64,000 nt of DNA from an uncultured Flavobacteriaceae bacterium (GCA_947494565.1 CANLVG010000014.1:1-64000); one strand, 5' to 3'; shown: positions 25,349 to 36,365, counted from the first letter of the stretch. Made by a program: numbers and translations. The notes: generated by a model not told the origin, from the sequence alone.

Positions 25349-26482
25349 CTATATTTTTTCCTTTACCAGCTTGGCAAAATTATAAGCCGCATCGACCAAA
25401 TTTTCATAACTGTTGGCCATCGCCTCCTCCAAGCTCGAAACACCTTTAACAATGGAGGTCATATAGTCTAAACCGAAGGCTTTCTGTTCTTTATGCGAAA
25501 TAGTCACGGAACCACATAAGGCAGCCACGGGCACGTCATATGTTTTCGCTGATGAGAGCACACCTGCAATAGTTTTGCCTGACAGTGTCTGGAGGTCCAG
25601 TTGACCTTCTCCGGTAATTATCCAATCCGCATCTTGGATCGAAGCGTCAAAATCCGCTATATTCTTTACCAAATCGATACCGGACACCAAGGTTGCGTTC
25701 AGAAAAACGCAAGCTCCGGCCCCCATACCTCCCGCAGCCCCTGCCCCTTTTAGCTGCTGAACATCAACCCCAAAAGTCTCTTCTAGCACTTTCGCATAAT
25801 TCTGGAGTCCCTTGTCCAATAGCTCGATTTCTTCATTCGAGGCGCCTTTTTGACTACCATAAACTTGAGCGGCACCATCTGGCCCATAAAGGGGATTGGT
25901 TACATCACAAGCCACTTTGACCTCAACCTCATTGAGTTTGGGGTGAAGTTTGGTACTATCGATTTTTTGAATCCGGGAGAGATTACTCCCAATGGGTTGC
26001 AGGTCATGGCCAGAAGCATCAAAAAAACGAAAACCTAATGCTTTCGCCATTCCCATACCACCATCATTAGTGGCACTACCGCCAATACCCAATATCAATT
26101 CGTTAGCTCCACTTTCAATAGCGTCGACAATCAATTCACCAAAACCAAAAGAGGTGGTATGCATGCAATTGCGTTCTTCCTCCTTTAGTAGTTTGAGTCC
26201 GGATACTTCTGCCATTTCCAGAAAAGCGACTCCCTTGGGTCTTGAGAAGACATAGCCCGTTTGGAGTAGCTCGAAAAGAGGGCCATGGGCGGTTAATAGA
26301 ATTTTCTCCCCTTGCGTATAGTGCTTAACAATGTCAATAGTACCGTCACCCCCATCGGCCAGAGGTTTTTTGACGATCTCCGCTTCGGGCATCGCCATCC
26401 GCAATCCCTTTTCTACAGCTTCGCAGTACTCGAATCCTGTTAGGGAGCCTTTGAATTTGTCCGGAGCGATGACGATTTTCAT
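25349..26482 (-). CDS. Glycerate kinase
   Basis: This 377-residue protein matches the GlxK/GarK family. It starts MKIVIAPDKFKGSLTG and has the nucleotide motif LGIGGSATNDGGMGMAKALGF and the active-site region ITGEGQLDLQTLSGK. It phosphorylates D-glycerate with ATP to a phosphoglycerate in the cytoplasm. It is the last gene of a three-gene minus-strand operon with two guanidino-group enzymes; gaps are 12 and 11 bases. That link is not explained by the known reactions. Confidence 0.95.
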   Translation of the reverse strand: MKIVIAPDKFKGSLTGFEYCEAVEKGLRMAMPEAEIVKKPLADGGDGTIDIVKHYTQGEKILLTAHGPLFELLQTGYVFSRPKGVAFLEMAEVSGLKLLKEEERNCMHTTSFGFGELIVDAIESGANELILGIGGSATNDGGMGMAKALGFRFFDASGHDLQPIGSNLSRIQKIDSTKLHPKLNEVEVKVACDVTNPLYGPDGAAQVYGSQKGASNEEIELLDKGLQNYAKVLEETFGVDVQQLKGAGAAGGMGAGACVFLNATLVSGIDLVKNIADFDASIQDADWIITGEGQLDLQTLSGKTIAGVLSSAKTYDVPVAALCGSVTISHKEQKAFGLDYMTSIVKGVSSLEEAMANSYENLVDAAYNFAKLVKEKI

Positions 26483-26494
26483 ACCATGCTGTAT

Positions 26495-27424
26495 TTAAGA
26501 TTTAGGCAAAAACACTTCGGCCATCATACATCTGGCGCTTCCGCCACCACAGGTCTCTATGGTGTCTAAAGGACTATGGATGATATCACAATGCTTTTGT
26601 ATGAAGGTTATCTGCTCTTTTCGAAGGCTCTGGTAGGCCGCGGTACTCATTACCATAAAGCGCTTATCGTTCGCTCCAATGACCTGAAGCATATTTCCCG
26701 CAAACGAATGCATCTGTTCTTCGGTTATCGGCATTACTTCCTTTCCGTCTTTTTTGAGATGGGTCAAGACGTTTTTTCGTTCCTTTTTATCGTCAATCGT
26801 ATCGAGACAGATTACGGCGAAGGTCTCTGCCATAGCCATCATCACATTCGTATGGTAGATTGGTTTACGCTCGCCTTCAACCGTTTGGTTTGCCGTAAAA
26901 ATTAAGGGAAAACAATCGAAGTCTTCACAAAACTCAATAAACAGCTCTTCATGGGCACGTTCGGAAAGCGCACAATACGCTTTTTGATGTACCCGATCCT
27001 TTAAGATACTTCCGGTACCCTCCAGAAACACTCCTGATTCTTCTGCTGCGGTGTAGTCAATAATGTCATTGATCTTGAAGCCACTTTCCTCAAGAACATC
27101 AAAAATATCTTCACGACGTTCCTTTCGGCGGTTTTCGGCAAACATAGGATACACCACTACGGTTCCGCTATCATGAAAGGACACCCAATTGTTAGGAAAA
27201 ATAGAATCTGGCGTATCCGTTTCCTTTCTATCATCGATTACGATTACATTAACCCCGTGCGTTCGAAGCGTTTCTACAAAATCATCGAATTCTTTTTGCG
27301 CCTTTTTGTTGATTTCGGCATTCTTGATTTGAAGATCTTCTTGAAAGTAGTTATTGACCGCTGTCTGTTCGTTTTTTCGAAAAGCGACGGGTCGGATCAT
27401 TAAAATAGTATTGGTTATTTGCAT
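26495..27424 (-). CDS. ctlX: CtlX-type guanidino-group hydrolase (citrulline utilisation)
   Basis: This 309-residue protein belongs to the pentein (guanidino-group-modifying) fold. It has the catalytic Cys in GGSARCMMAEVF at the C-terminus, His in IYHTNVMMAMAE, and acidic residues in IFPNNWVSFHD. The CtlX family is linked to citrulline and arginine breakdown. The start lies 11 bases after the upstream pentein gene. The exact reaction, citrulline or arginine hydrolysis, is inferred from family naming. Confidence 0.85.
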   Translation of the reverse strand: MQITNTILMIRPVAFRKNEQTAVNNYFQEDLQIKNAEINKKAQKEFDDFVETLRTHGVNVIVIDDRKETDTPDSIFPNNWVSFHDSGTVVVYPMFAENRRKERREDIFDVLEESGFKINDIIDYTAAEESGVFLEGTGSILKDRVHQKAYCALSERAHEELFIEFCEDFDCFPLIFTANQTVEGERKPIYHTNVMMAMAETFAVICLDTIDDKKERKNVLTHLKKDGKEVMPITEEQMHSFAGNMLQVIGANDKRFMVMSTAAYQSLRKEQITFIQKHCDIIHSPLDTIETCGGGSARCMMAEVFLPKS

Positions 27425-27435
27425 TTATATAGGTA

Positions 27436-28347
27436 TTACTCTCTTATCAATGGTAAGGTGCTACATCTTAATAGCCCTTCTTGTTTTGAAATCTCGGCAT
27501 ATGGAATTTCCTCTACGATGAATCCTTGCGCTCTAAGCCAGTTGTTCAATCTGGTAAAATTCCGTTCAGATACGACGACCTCTGGAGAAATGGAGAAGAC
27601 GTTACTGAACATTCGATACATTTCATCAGCTGTAATTTCAAAAATGTTCTCCTTTCCAAAAAAATCGACCAACCATTGGTACTCCTCTTCAACTAAAAAT
27701 CCGTTTTGATGAAGGATGGCCTTGCCTTTTCCCAAAGGCTGGAAACAACAATCGAGGTGTAGAGCATTTTGCTTTGCATCTGTTGATTTTCTAAGCTCGA
27801 ACGACTTGATGATCTTATTGGGGAACTGTTGGCCAATGAAGTCGACCGCGGCTTTATTTGTCCGGGCCGTTATCCAATCAGGGTAATCTTCCGCTGTATA
27901 GGTTCCTATAAAAATATGGTCGTTCCAAGGCATCACGTCGCCACCCTCTACATGAACCGCTTCAGGTGGTCTAATAACATCCTCGTCCGGAATTCTATCG
28001 AGGACATGTAAAATGGCTTCGATTTCTTTCTCGCGATCCGGAAGGATATTGGCTAGGATAAGCTTTTGCCCTATCACAAAAGCGATATCCCTAGAGAAAA
28101 TTTGATTACAGTCTTCCAAAACTTCAGGTCGAAAGACCTTTATACCATACTTTTCAAACACATTCGCAAACGCTTCCATTTCTTTGACCATATCTTCCTC
28201 TTTAGGATAGGTACCTGCCAAAATATGTTCCAACGACTTCGGGTCATAGGCTTCCTCAGGTTTTGGAATGGGACCGCAACTCTTGGCCGTACCCAAAACC
28301 ACTGCTTTCAGCCTTGAAATTTCATCATTTACATTTAAGTGTAACAT
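27436..28347 (-). CDS. Amidinotransferase / dimethylargininase-family protein
   Basis: The 303-residue protein has the pentein catalytic signatures VEGGDVMPW (Glu/Asp), LHLDCCFQPL (His) and RCSTLPL (Cys) near the end. Family members hydrolyse methylarginines (DDAH), transfer amidino groups or act on arginine. The motifs do not decide between these. It is the first gene of an operon with CtlX and glycerate kinase, so a role in arginine-derived metabolism is likely. The product ends 6 residues after the Cys region, a normal end for this branch. Confidence 0.85.
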   Translation of the reverse strand: MLHLNVNDEISRLKAVVLGTAKSCGPIPKPEEAYDPKSLEHILAGTYPKEEDMVKEMEAFANVFEKYGIKVFRPEVLEDCNQIFSRDIAFVIGQKLILANILPDREKEIEAILHVLDRIPDEDVIRPPEAVHVEGGDVMPWNDHIFIGTYTAEDYPDWITARTNKAAVDFIGQQFPNKIIKSFELRKSTDAKQNALHLDCCFQPLGKGKAILHQNGFLVEEEYQWLVDFFGKENIFEITADEMYRMFSNVFSISPEVVVSERNFTRLNNWLRAQGFIVEEIPYAEISKQEGLLRCSTLPLIRE

Positions 28348-28388
28348 AGTTCTTGTTCGCTAAAATTATAATTCAAATTTGACATAAA

Positions 28389-28418
28389 AAAAGCCCTTTT
28401 AAAAAATAAAAGAGCTTT
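28389..28418 (-). terminator. Terminator of gltA
   Basis: AAAGCCCTTTT and AAAAGAGCTTT pair with one mismatch around an A-rich loop. On the minus strand it lies 23 bases after the gltA stop and runs into a T-rich stretch. Confidence 0.7.
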
Positions 28419-28441
28419 ATTGTTTTTATTGAGGTAGCAAT

Positions 28442-29728
28442 CTACCTTAAGGCAAGGTCGACAAAAGGACGGTAGTTCTCACCCGTATATACTTGTCTCG
28501 GTCTACCGATAGGTTCATTGTTCAATCGCATTTCACGCCACTGTGCAATCCACCCGGGTAGTCTACCAAGGGCGAACATTACCGTAAACATTTCAGTAGG
28601 TATACCCAATGCCCTATAAATTACTCCTGAATAGAAATCAACATTCGGATATAACTTTCGATCCACGAAATAGGGGTCTTCCAAGGCTTCTTTTTCGAGG
28701 CCTTTTGCCACGTCTAGTATTGGATCTTCGATACCCAAATCCCCTAAAATCTCATCGGCCGCCTTTTTAATGATCTTTGCCCTAGGGTCAAAGTTTTTAT
28801 ACACACGGTGACCGAAGCCCATTAAACGAAAAGGGTCGCTTTTATCTTTTGCTTTGGCCATATACTTTTTGGTATCGCCACCATCTGCCACTATGGCCTC
28901 CAACATCTCAAGAACCGCCTGGTTGGCCCCTCCGTGAAGCGGTCCCCACAAAGCGGAGATTCCCGATGACAAGGAAGCAAACAATCCGGCATGTGATGAT
29001 CCGACTATTCGCACCGTCGAAGTAGAGCAATTTTGCTCATGATCGGCATGTAGGATAAGTAACTTATCCAAGGCATCGATAACAATCTTGTTTTTCACAT
29101 ATTCCTTGGTGGGCTTTTTGAACATCATTTTATGAATATTCTCTACATAGCCCAATTCATCATCACCATAATCTAATGGTAATCCTTTTTTCTTGCGCAT
29201 GGTCCATGCCACTAAAACAGGAAATTTGGCCAAGATGCGAACGATGGCTCCGTACATGGCATCTTTAGAGGTGACATTGACGGAAACAGGATTAAAAGCC
29301 ACCAAAGCACTAGTCAACGAAGAGAGTACGCCCATAGGGTGCGCAGACTTTGGAAAAGCATCCAAAATCTTTTTCATTTCCTCATCAACATGAGACTCGT
29401 TCTTAATGTCTAAGTGGAAAGCAGTCAGTTGCTCAGTATTTGGAAGTTCTCCAAAAATCAATAGGTAGGCTACTTCCAAAAAATCGGCCTTTTCCGCTAG
29501 TTCTTCAATAGAATATCCGCGGTATCTCAGAATTCCTTTTTCACCGTCCAAAAATGTAATCTCACTTTTACAAGAGCCTGTATTTTTGTACCCCGGATCA
29601 ATCGTAGTCAAGCCACCTGTCGCCGCACGCAGTGTTTTGATGTCGATTGCCTTTTCATTTTCAGTTCCTGTAATGACAGGAAACTCATACTTTTCACCGT
29701 TGTATTCTAATGTGGCTTTGTCTGACAT
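28442..29728 (-). CDS. gltA: Citrate synthase
   Basis: The 428-residue product has the citrate synthase signatures: LHADHEQNCSTSTVR (His), LWGPLHGGANQAVL (His) and GFGHRVYKNFDPRAK (His/Arg), plus the Asp in VDFYSGV. It condenses oxaloacetate and acetyl-CoA to citrate, the entry to the TCA cycle. The length fits the type II (Gram-negative) hexameric enzymes with an N-terminal beta domain. A promoter candidate lies at 29761-29791. Confidence 0.98.
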   Translation of the reverse strand: MSDKATLEYNGEKYEFPVITGTENEKAIDIKTLRAATGGLTTIDPGYKNTGSCKSEITFLDGEKGILRYRGYSIEELAEKADFLEVAYLLIFGELPNTEQLTAFHLDIKNESHVDEEMKKILDAFPKSAHPMGVLSSLTSALVAFNPVSVNVTSKDAMYGAIVRILAKFPVLVAWTMRKKKGLPLDYGDDELGYVENIHKMMFKKPTKEYVKNKIVIDALDKLLILHADHEQNCSTSTVRIVGSSHAGLFASLSSGISALWGPLHGGANQAVLEMLEAIVADGGDTKKYMAKAKDKSDPFRLMGFGHRVYKNFDPRAKIIKKAADEILGDLGIEDPILDVAKGLEKEALEDPYFVDRKLYPNVDFYSGVIYRALGIPTEMFTVMFALGRLPGWIAQWREMRLNNEPIGRPRQVYTGENYRPFVDLALR

Positions 29729-29760
29729 AAGCTTTATTTAAGTGTATTTTTAGTGGATTG

Positions 29761-29791
29761 CGAATTTACGGAAAAGAACCCATTTTAACAA
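29761..29791 (-). promoter_or_regulatory. Candidate promoter of gltA
   Basis: On the minus strand TTG (29791-29789) is followed by 20 bases and TAAATTCG (29768-29761), close to the Bacteroidota consensus. Initiation would fall about 25 bases before the gltA start codon. Confidence 0.35.
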
Positions 29792-29855
29792 TCATGAAAC
29801 CCCCTTTAGTTTATTCTTAACAGGGCTTTCCGTAGCATATCGAAAGTTGGAAAAA

Positions 29856-31391
29856 CTAGAGCAAATAGAGCATTTTGTAGTAGTCATCTATTGATTTTTC
29901 CCAAGTGAATCGCATTTTCTTTGCGTTTGCCTTGATTTTTTTCCATTTGGCCTTATCGTTCTCCCAGATACTCAAAGCTTCGCTAAAGCTTTTGATCATA
30001 TTCCTGATTTTCGCGTCGTAGGTCTTTCCGTCGAACGCGAAACCTGTTTTCATGTGCTCTACAGTGTCCTTAAGGCCACCTGTATGATGTACCAAGCAGG
30101 GATTTCCGTTGCGCATGGCGAGCATTTGGCTGATGCCACACGGTTCAAATAGACTCGGCATGAAGTATAGGTCGGTTTCCAAGTAAATAGAATCGATAAG
30201 ATCTTCCGATTGTCCATTGGTAAAAATGAAATTTTTGTGCTTATAACTCATTGACCTGAACAGTTCTTCATAATCGGGGTCTCCAGTGCCCAAAAGCATA
30301 AAGATTCCATCGATTTTTTCCAAGCGTTTCAACATTTTATCAAAGGCTTCCGGAGAACGTTTAAAAAAGTAAAACTTTTGCTCGGTCAATCTTGCTACAC
30401 TTGACACAATGAATTTTGGTCGCTCATCTACATATTGCATGATCTTCTCTCCAGTATGCGCCAAGAAATCGGCTTTGTATTTTTTCGACTCATCTTGCAA
30501 CCATCTGAACAGTGCCTTAACAGTATTCCTATAAATAAAGCCCTTTTCGGCTTCTCGAATATTGCCGTAGTTGGAAGCGTTTAAAATACCGTATAGCCGT
30601 CCTTCGTTATCCGCTTTTTGTAAGTCTTTTTCCAAACTCTCGCCTCCCACGAATTCAGGTCTTCTACTTGGCAACATTACATCTTCCTTGTAAGAAGGCG
30701 ATACGGTATGAACGGCATCGGCCAAGCGAATACCCACTGCCATCAGATTAATACAATCCGTGTAACGAGAATCGGCAAGGTCTTTGTAATTCAATTCGAC
30801 CTCCGGAAACCAATTGCTTACCGAGGCGTAGTTATCATGAAACGGACGAATACCTTGAATCGCTAGATTATGAATACTATAGATATAGCGCATCTTTTTC
30901 AAGTCTCTATACGCGGGATGATACGTTTTCAAAAACAACAGGGGACTGGTATGCCAGTCATGGGTATGAACGATGTCAAGCTCACCAAAAGCTCCCATTT
31001 TTATGGCTTCGGCCACCGCAGTACAGAAAATAAAATATTTTATCGAATCATTAAAAAAAGGCTCTGTCGGGTCATCGTGATATATATGTGCTATGCCTCC
31101 TTCTTGTATTTCAGGATGATGAATGACATAATGCCTAATGTTGTCAAATTCTTTTTTGGGGGCAACTTCATATAATTCAGCCTTATAGACCGTACCTCTA
31201 AGCCTAAAATCGATATTCGTGATGAAGCGACCATTCTGATGCAGCCTAGAATATGAAGGTACGACTACGTGGACGAAATCGCCTCTCCTGGAAATTTCTC
31301 GGGGTACATCCCTAACTACATCTCCCATCCCTCCCGCTTTACAGTCGGGGATCGCGTCGTTTTCTGCTGAAACAAAAAGGAAATTATTCAT
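29856..31391 (-). CDS. Glycogen/starch-synthase-like glycosyltransferase (GT5)
   Basis: This 511-residue protein begins with the GT5 pattern: FVSAENDAIPDCKAGGMGDVVRDVP, where KAGGMGDV stands for the usual KTGGLADV ADP-glucose-binding motif. THDWHTS, the Arg/Lys motif SSVARLTEQK and the C-terminal acidic motif FEPCGISQML with HTGGLKDTV follow. It should transfer glucose from ADP- or UDP-glucose to an alpha-glucan. No other glycogen gene (glgB, glgC) is nearby, so the sugar donor and product remain inference. Confidence 0.88.
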   Translation of the reverse strand: MNNFLFVSAENDAIPDCKAGGMGDVVRDVPREISRRGDFVHVVVPSYSRLHQNGRFITNIDFRLRGTVYKAELYEVAPKKEFDNIRHYVIHHPEIQEGGIAHIYHDDPTEPFFNDSIKYFIFCTAVAEAIKMGAFGELDIVHTHDWHTSPLLFLKTYHPAYRDLKKMRYIYSIHNLAIQGIRPFHDNYASVSNWFPEVELNYKDLADSRYTDCINLMAVGIRLADAVHTVSPSYKEDVMLPSRRPEFVGGESLEKDLQKADNEGRLYGILNASNYGNIREAEKGFIYRNTVKALFRWLQDESKKYKADFLAHTGEKIMQYVDERPKFIVSSVARLTEQKFYFFKRSPEAFDKMLKRLEKIDGIFMLLGTGDPDYEELFRSMSYKHKNFIFTNGQSEDLIDSIYLETDLYFMPSLFEPCGISQMLAMRNGNPCLVHHTGGLKDTVEHMKTGFAFDGKTYDAKIRNMIKSFSEALSIWENDKAKWKKIKANAKKMRFTWEKSIDDYYKMLYLL

Positions 31392-31454
31392 AGTGTTCTA
31401 TCTGGTAAATGTTTGGTTCAAAAGATAGGTATTCTTTACGATGACTCCAAAAAA

Positions 31455-31482
31455 AAAGCCCTTCCTGAACGGGAAAGGCTTT
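31455..31482 (-). terminator. Terminator of eno
   Basis: AAAGCC and GGCTTT pair and the stem extends through TTCC/GGGA around a short loop. On the minus strand it begins 18 bases after the eno stop and is followed by a T-run. Confidence 0.8.
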
Positions 31483-31499
31483 TGAACATCTTGAGATTT

Positions 31500-32798
<1,299 letters not shown>

Positions 32799-32830
32799 CT
32801 ATTCTGTTTTAAGGTTGATTTTTAAAAATG

Positions 32831-32838
32831 CAAATATA
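32831..32838 (-). promoter_or_regulatory. Candidate -7 element of eno
   Basis: On the minus strand TATATTTG matches TAnnTTTG exactly, 35 bases before the eno start codon. It directly abuts the 11-pair hairpin at 32839-32867 and has no clear TTG at -33. Confidence 0.4.
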
Positions 32839-32867
32839 CGAAACAGCACCTTGAATGTGCTGTTTCG
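32839..32867 (-). terminator. Hairpin between carA and eno
   Basis: CGAAACAGCAC and GTGCTGTTTCG form a perfect 11-pair stem with a 7-base loop, 37 bases after the carA stop. The T-tract behind it is interrupted (TATATTTGCATTTTT) and includes the eno -7 element, so it may act as terminator, operator or both. Confidence 0.65.
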
Positions 32868-32904
32868 AAGTTCGATATTACGTGGAATATAACATTAAGT
32901 TAAT

Positions 32905-34026
32905 CTAGACGGCCTGTGCCGAACTCTGTTTGACCAGTTCAAAAAACTGATCGAATAGATACTCCGCATCATGTGGCCCCGGACTTGCCTCTGGATGGTA
33001 CTGCACGGAAAAAACGTTTTTGCCTTTCATGCGAATTCCGGCAACAGTGTCGTCATTCAAATGTATGTGCGTAATCTCCAAGTCATTGTTCGCCTCCGTT
33101 TCTTCACGATTTACGGCAAAACCGTGGTTTTGGGAGGTGATTTCCCCTTTACCGGTAATCAAATTCAAGACGGGATGATTGATACCTCGGTGCCCATTAT
33201 GCATCTTGTAGGTAGAAACACCGTTCGCCAGTGCTATTACCTGATGGCCTAGGCAGATTCCGAAAAGAGGGGCGTCACTAGCAATAATATCTTTAGCGGT
33301 CTGAATGGACTGCGTCAACGGTTCCGGATCACCAGGTCCGTTGGAAATAAAGTAGGCATCAGGATTCCATGCCTTCATCTCCTCAAAAGTAGTATCGTAA
33401 GGGAAGACCTTTATATATGCATCCCGTTTGGCCAAGTTTCTAAGGATGTTCTTCTTAATACCTATATCGAGCGCAGCAATTTTATAAGTAGCTTTTTCTT
33501 CCCCAAAGTAATAGGGTTCTTTAGTCGATACTTTGGAAGAGAGTTCAAGCCCTTTCATACTCGGGAAATCAGCTAGTTTCTTTTTTAGTTCGGGCAAATT
33601 ATCCACTTCTGTAGAAATAACCGCATTCATAGCACCATTGTCTCGTATATAGCTGACAAGCGCACGCGTATCGACATCGGAAATGGCCAATAGGTTGTTT
33701 CTATCCAAAAAATCCTGAAGACTTGCATCGGCAGCATCCCTTGAGAATTCATAGCTGAAGTTCTTACAGATCAATCCGGCGATCTTGACCGAGTCCGACT
33801 CGACCTCGTCAGCATTGGTTCCGTAATTGCCGATGTGGGCATTTGTGGTCACCATCAATTGTCCGAAATAAGAAGGGTCCGTAAAAATCTCTTGATATCC
33901 GGTCATACCTGTATTAAAACATACTTCGCCAAAAGCGCTACCTTCTTTATCACCTACCACCTTACCATGGAAGATAGTACCGTCTGCCAATAACAGAAAT
34001 GCACTCTTTCTAAACTGATATTTCAT
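32905..34026 (-). CDS. carA: Carbamoyl-phosphate synthase small subunit
   Basis: The glutaminase subunit has the nucleophile motif FGICLGHQV (Cys) and the His/Glu pair in QYHPEASPGPHD, plus the N-terminal CPSase_sm_chain domain (FGEVCFNTGMTGYQEI). It releases ammonia from glutamine for CarB, which makes carbamoyl phosphate for arginine and pyrimidine synthesis; carB is not in the window. The frame also permits a start two codons upstream at 34032 (MQMKY); I chose MKYQFRK, which gives 373 residues. It follows rplQ behind a strong terminator. Confidence 0.96.
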   Translation of the reverse strand: MKYQFRKSAFLLLADGTIFHGKVVGDKEGSAFGEVCFNTGMTGYQEIFTDPSYFGQLMVTTNAHIGNYGTNADEVESDSVKIAGLICKNFSYEFSRDAADASLQDFLDRNNLLAISDVDTRALVSYIRDNGAMNAVISTEVDNLPELKKKLADFPSMKGLELSSKVSTKEPYYFGEEKATYKIAALDIGIKKNILRNLAKRDAYIKVFPYDTTFEEMKAWNPDAYFISNGPGDPEPLTQSIQTAKDIIASDAPLFGICLGHQVIALANGVSTYKMHNGHRGINHPVLNLITGKGEITSQNHGFAVNREETEANNDLEITHIHLNDDTVAGIRMKGKNVFSVQYHPEASPGPHDAEYLFDQFFELVKQSSAQAV

Positions 34027-34063
34027 TTGCAATTATTTTAGGGTTTGACAAAAAAACAAAAAA

Positions 34064-34091
34064 AAAGGGTAAACTTTAAAGTTTACCCTTT
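34064..34091 (-). terminator. Terminator at the end of the ribosomal cluster
   Basis: AAAGGGTAAACTTT and AAAGTTTACCCTTT form a perfect 14-base palindrome. On the minus strand it starts 27 bases after the rplQ stop and is followed by TTTTTTGTTTTTTTG, a strong intrinsic terminator. Confidence 0.9.
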
Positions 34092-34118
34092 CTCTATTAT
34101 TAAAATATACTAACAATT

Positions 34119-34649
34119 CTATTCTTCTGAATCATCTGCCTTAACTTCCGTATCTTGAGATTCAGTTTTCGCTTCTGCAACAGCTACTGGTGGAGTATCC
34201 GCTTTGACACCTTTACCTCTTCTACTTCTTCGCGTAGTTTTCTTTTTAGGCTTGTCGGCATTGTAAATCTCGTTGAAATCAACCAACTCGATCATCGCCA
34301 TGTCCGCGTTATCACCCAATCTATTTCCTAGTTTGATGATTCGGGTGTACCCGCCTGGGCGGTCACCTACTTTTTCGGAAACCACACTGAACAATTCGGT
34401 AACCGCATACTTGTCACGCAAGTTTTTGAAAGCGATTCGTCTGTTATGGGTTCCTTTTTCAGTAGTCACATTATTCTCAGCTTTCGCTTTGGTAATCAAC
34501 GGCTCTACAAACCGTTTTAACGCTTTGGCCTTTGCAACCGTAGTATTTATTCGTTTGTGTTCAATCAGCGAGCAAGCCATATTGGCCAACATCGCTTTTC
34601 TATGCGCTGTCTTTCTTCCTAAGTGGTTAACTTTTTTACCGTGTCTCAT
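34119..34649 (-). CDS. rplQ: Ribosomal protein L17 with C-terminal extension
   Basis: The first 115 residues match L17 ([20 protein letters not shown], then [12 protein letters not shown]). The protein runs to 176 residues; E. coli L17 has 127. The tail is first basic ([15 protein letters not shown]) and then Ala/Glu/Asp-rich (about residues 145-176), so it is probably disordered and may lie on the ribosome surface. It is the last gene of the alpha operon, 59 bases after rpoA. Confidence 0.97.
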   Translation of the reverse strand: MRHGKKVNHLGRKTAHRKAMLANMACSLIEHKRINTTVAKAKALKRFVEPLITKAKAENNVTTEKGTHNRRIAFKNLRDKYAVTELFSVVSEKVGDRPGGYTRIIKLGNRLGDNADMAMIELVDFNEIYNADKPKKKTTRRSRRGKGVKADTPPVAVAEAKTESQDTEVKADDSEE

Positions 34650-34708
34650 TATTTCTGGTTTATCATCTTGCTACCAAATCCGCAATTGCGGAGAGCAAAA
34701 TATGATGC

Positions 34709-35701
34709 TTAATCTTTATCTAATTTGTATTTTGAAAGGTCCATTCCAAAGCTCAAACCTTTATTGATGACCAATTCTTCCAATTCGGTCAATGATTTTT
34801 TACCAAAGTTTCTGAACTTCATCAAGTCATTCTTGTTGAAAGAGACCAAATCACCTAATGTATCCACTTCCGCTGCTTTTAAACAGTTCAAAGCACGTAC
34901 GGAAAGATCCATATCGACCAACTTTGTCTTTAACAATTGGCGCATGTGCAATGATTCTTCATCATAGGTCTCGGTCTGTGCGATTTCATCAGCCTCTAGG
35001 GTAATGCGCTCATCGGAGAACAACATGAAGTGGTGGATCAGAACTTTTGCTCCTTCGGTCAATGCATCTTTTGGATGTATGGAACCATCAGTGACGATTT
35101 CGAACACCAATTTTTCATAATCGGTCTTCTGCTCTACACGAAAGTTCTCAATACTATACTTCACATTCTTAATCGGTGTAAAGATAGAATCGATAGCGAT
35201 GGTGCCCATTGGCATTCCTGACTTCTTATTCTCTTCAGCAGGAACATAGCCACGACCTTTGTCGATAACCAATTCCATGTTGATGTTGACCTTTGACTCC
35301 ATGTTACAAATCACCAAGTCAGGATTCAACACTTGATATCCTGAGATGAATTTTTGGAAGTCTCCCGCCGTTAATTGATCTTTTCCACCCAAGGAAATCG
35401 AAACGGTTTCTGCTTCCGAATCTTCGATTTGTTTCTTGAAACGTACCTGTTTCAGATTCAATATGATTTCGGTTACATCTTCAACAACACCAGGAATTAC
35501 AGAAAACTCGTGTTCTACTTTGTCTATACGTACCGAGGTGATTGCATGACCTTCCAAGGAAGAAAGCAATACCCGTCGCAATGCGTTCCCAACAGTTAAT
35601 CCATAACCAGGTTCCAAAGGGCGGAATTCAAACTTCCCTTCGAAATCTGAGGAATCGATCATTATTACTTTATCGGGTTTCTGAAAATTAAATAATGCCA
35701 T
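34709..35701 (-). CDS. rpoA: RNA polymerase alpha subunit
   Basis: The 330-residue product has the N-terminal dimerisation/assembly domain ([23 protein letters not shown] near residues 30-52) and the C-terminal domain, with the helix-hairpin motif [17 protein letters not shown] and [12 protein letters not shown]. It nucleates RNA polymerase assembly and contacts promoter DNA and regulators. Position between rpsD and rplQ is standard. Confidence 0.98.
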   Translation of the reverse strand: MALFNFQKPDKVIMIDSSDFEGKFEFRPLEPGYGLTVGNALRRVLLSSLEGHAITSVRIDKVEHEFSVIPGVVEDVTEIILNLKQVRFKKQIEDSEAETVSISLGGKDQLTAGDFQKFISGYQVLNPDLVICNMESKVNINMELVIDKGRGYVPAEENKKSGMPMGTIAIDSIFTPIKNVKYSIENFRVEQKTDYEKLVFEIVTDGSIHPKDALTEGAKVLIHHFMLFSDERITLEADEIAQTETYDEESLHMRQLLKTKLVDMDLSVRALNCLKAAEVDTLGDLVSFNKNDLMKFRNFGKKSLTELEELVINKGLSFGMDLSKYKLDKD

Positions 35702-35718
35702 AATTGGATTGGTGTTGT

Positions 35719-36324
35719 TTATTTAGAGTATAACTCGACTATTAATTGTTCTTTGATATTCTCTGGAATCTGTGTTCTTTCCGGTATAGTCACATACGTA
35801 CCTTCCAACTTTTCAGAATTCCAAGTAATCCATTCATATACACTGCTGTTCGCAGAAAGTGCATCTTGAATAGCTTGCAAAGATTTTGATTTTTCACGAA
35901 CACCGACAACATCACCGGCCTTCAATGAATATGAGGGAATATTTACCAATTCGCCGTTCACTGTAATGTGTCTGTGAGAAACTAATTGTCTCGCGCCGCT
36001 TCTTGTGCGGGAAACTCCCATTCGATATACTACGTTATCTAAACGCGATTCACAAAGCTGCAAAAGAACCTCTCCGGTCACCCCTTCTTTTCTCTTTGCC
36101 GTTTGGAATAAATTGCGGAACTGCTTTTCCAAAATACCATAGGTATACTTGGCTTTCTGCTTCTCCATCAACTGAACCGAATATTCAGATTTTTTACCAC
36201 GACGTCTTGCGTTGCCATGTTGTCCCGGAGGATAATTTTTCTTTTCAAAAGACTTGTCGTCTCCGAAAATCGCCTCTCCGAATTTACGGGCGATTTTACT
36301 TTTAGGTCCTGTGTATCTTGCCAT
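35719..36324 (-). CDS. rpsD: Ribosomal protein S4
   Basis: The 201-residue protein has the S4 N-terminal domain ([17 protein letters not shown]) and the S4 RNA-binding motif [20 protein letters not shown]. It has no Zn-binding Cys cluster in the N-terminus. S4 starts assembly of the 30S body and in several bacteria represses its own operon. A structured spacer lies just upstream (36366-36398). Confidence 0.98.
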   Translation of the reverse strand: MARYTGPKSKIARKFGEAIFGDDKSFEKKNYPPGQHGNARRRGKKSEYSVQLMEKQKAKYTYGILEKQFRNLFQTAKRKEGVTGEVLLQLCESRLDNVVYRMGVSRTRSGARQLVSHRHITVNGELVNIPSYSLKAGDVVGVREKSKSLQAIQDALSANSSVYEWITWNSEKLEGTYVTIPERTQIPENIKEQLIVELYSK

Positions 36325-36365
36325 TTTCTAAGTATTTGAAACTTATCCGTCCCTTAAGCGAACGT

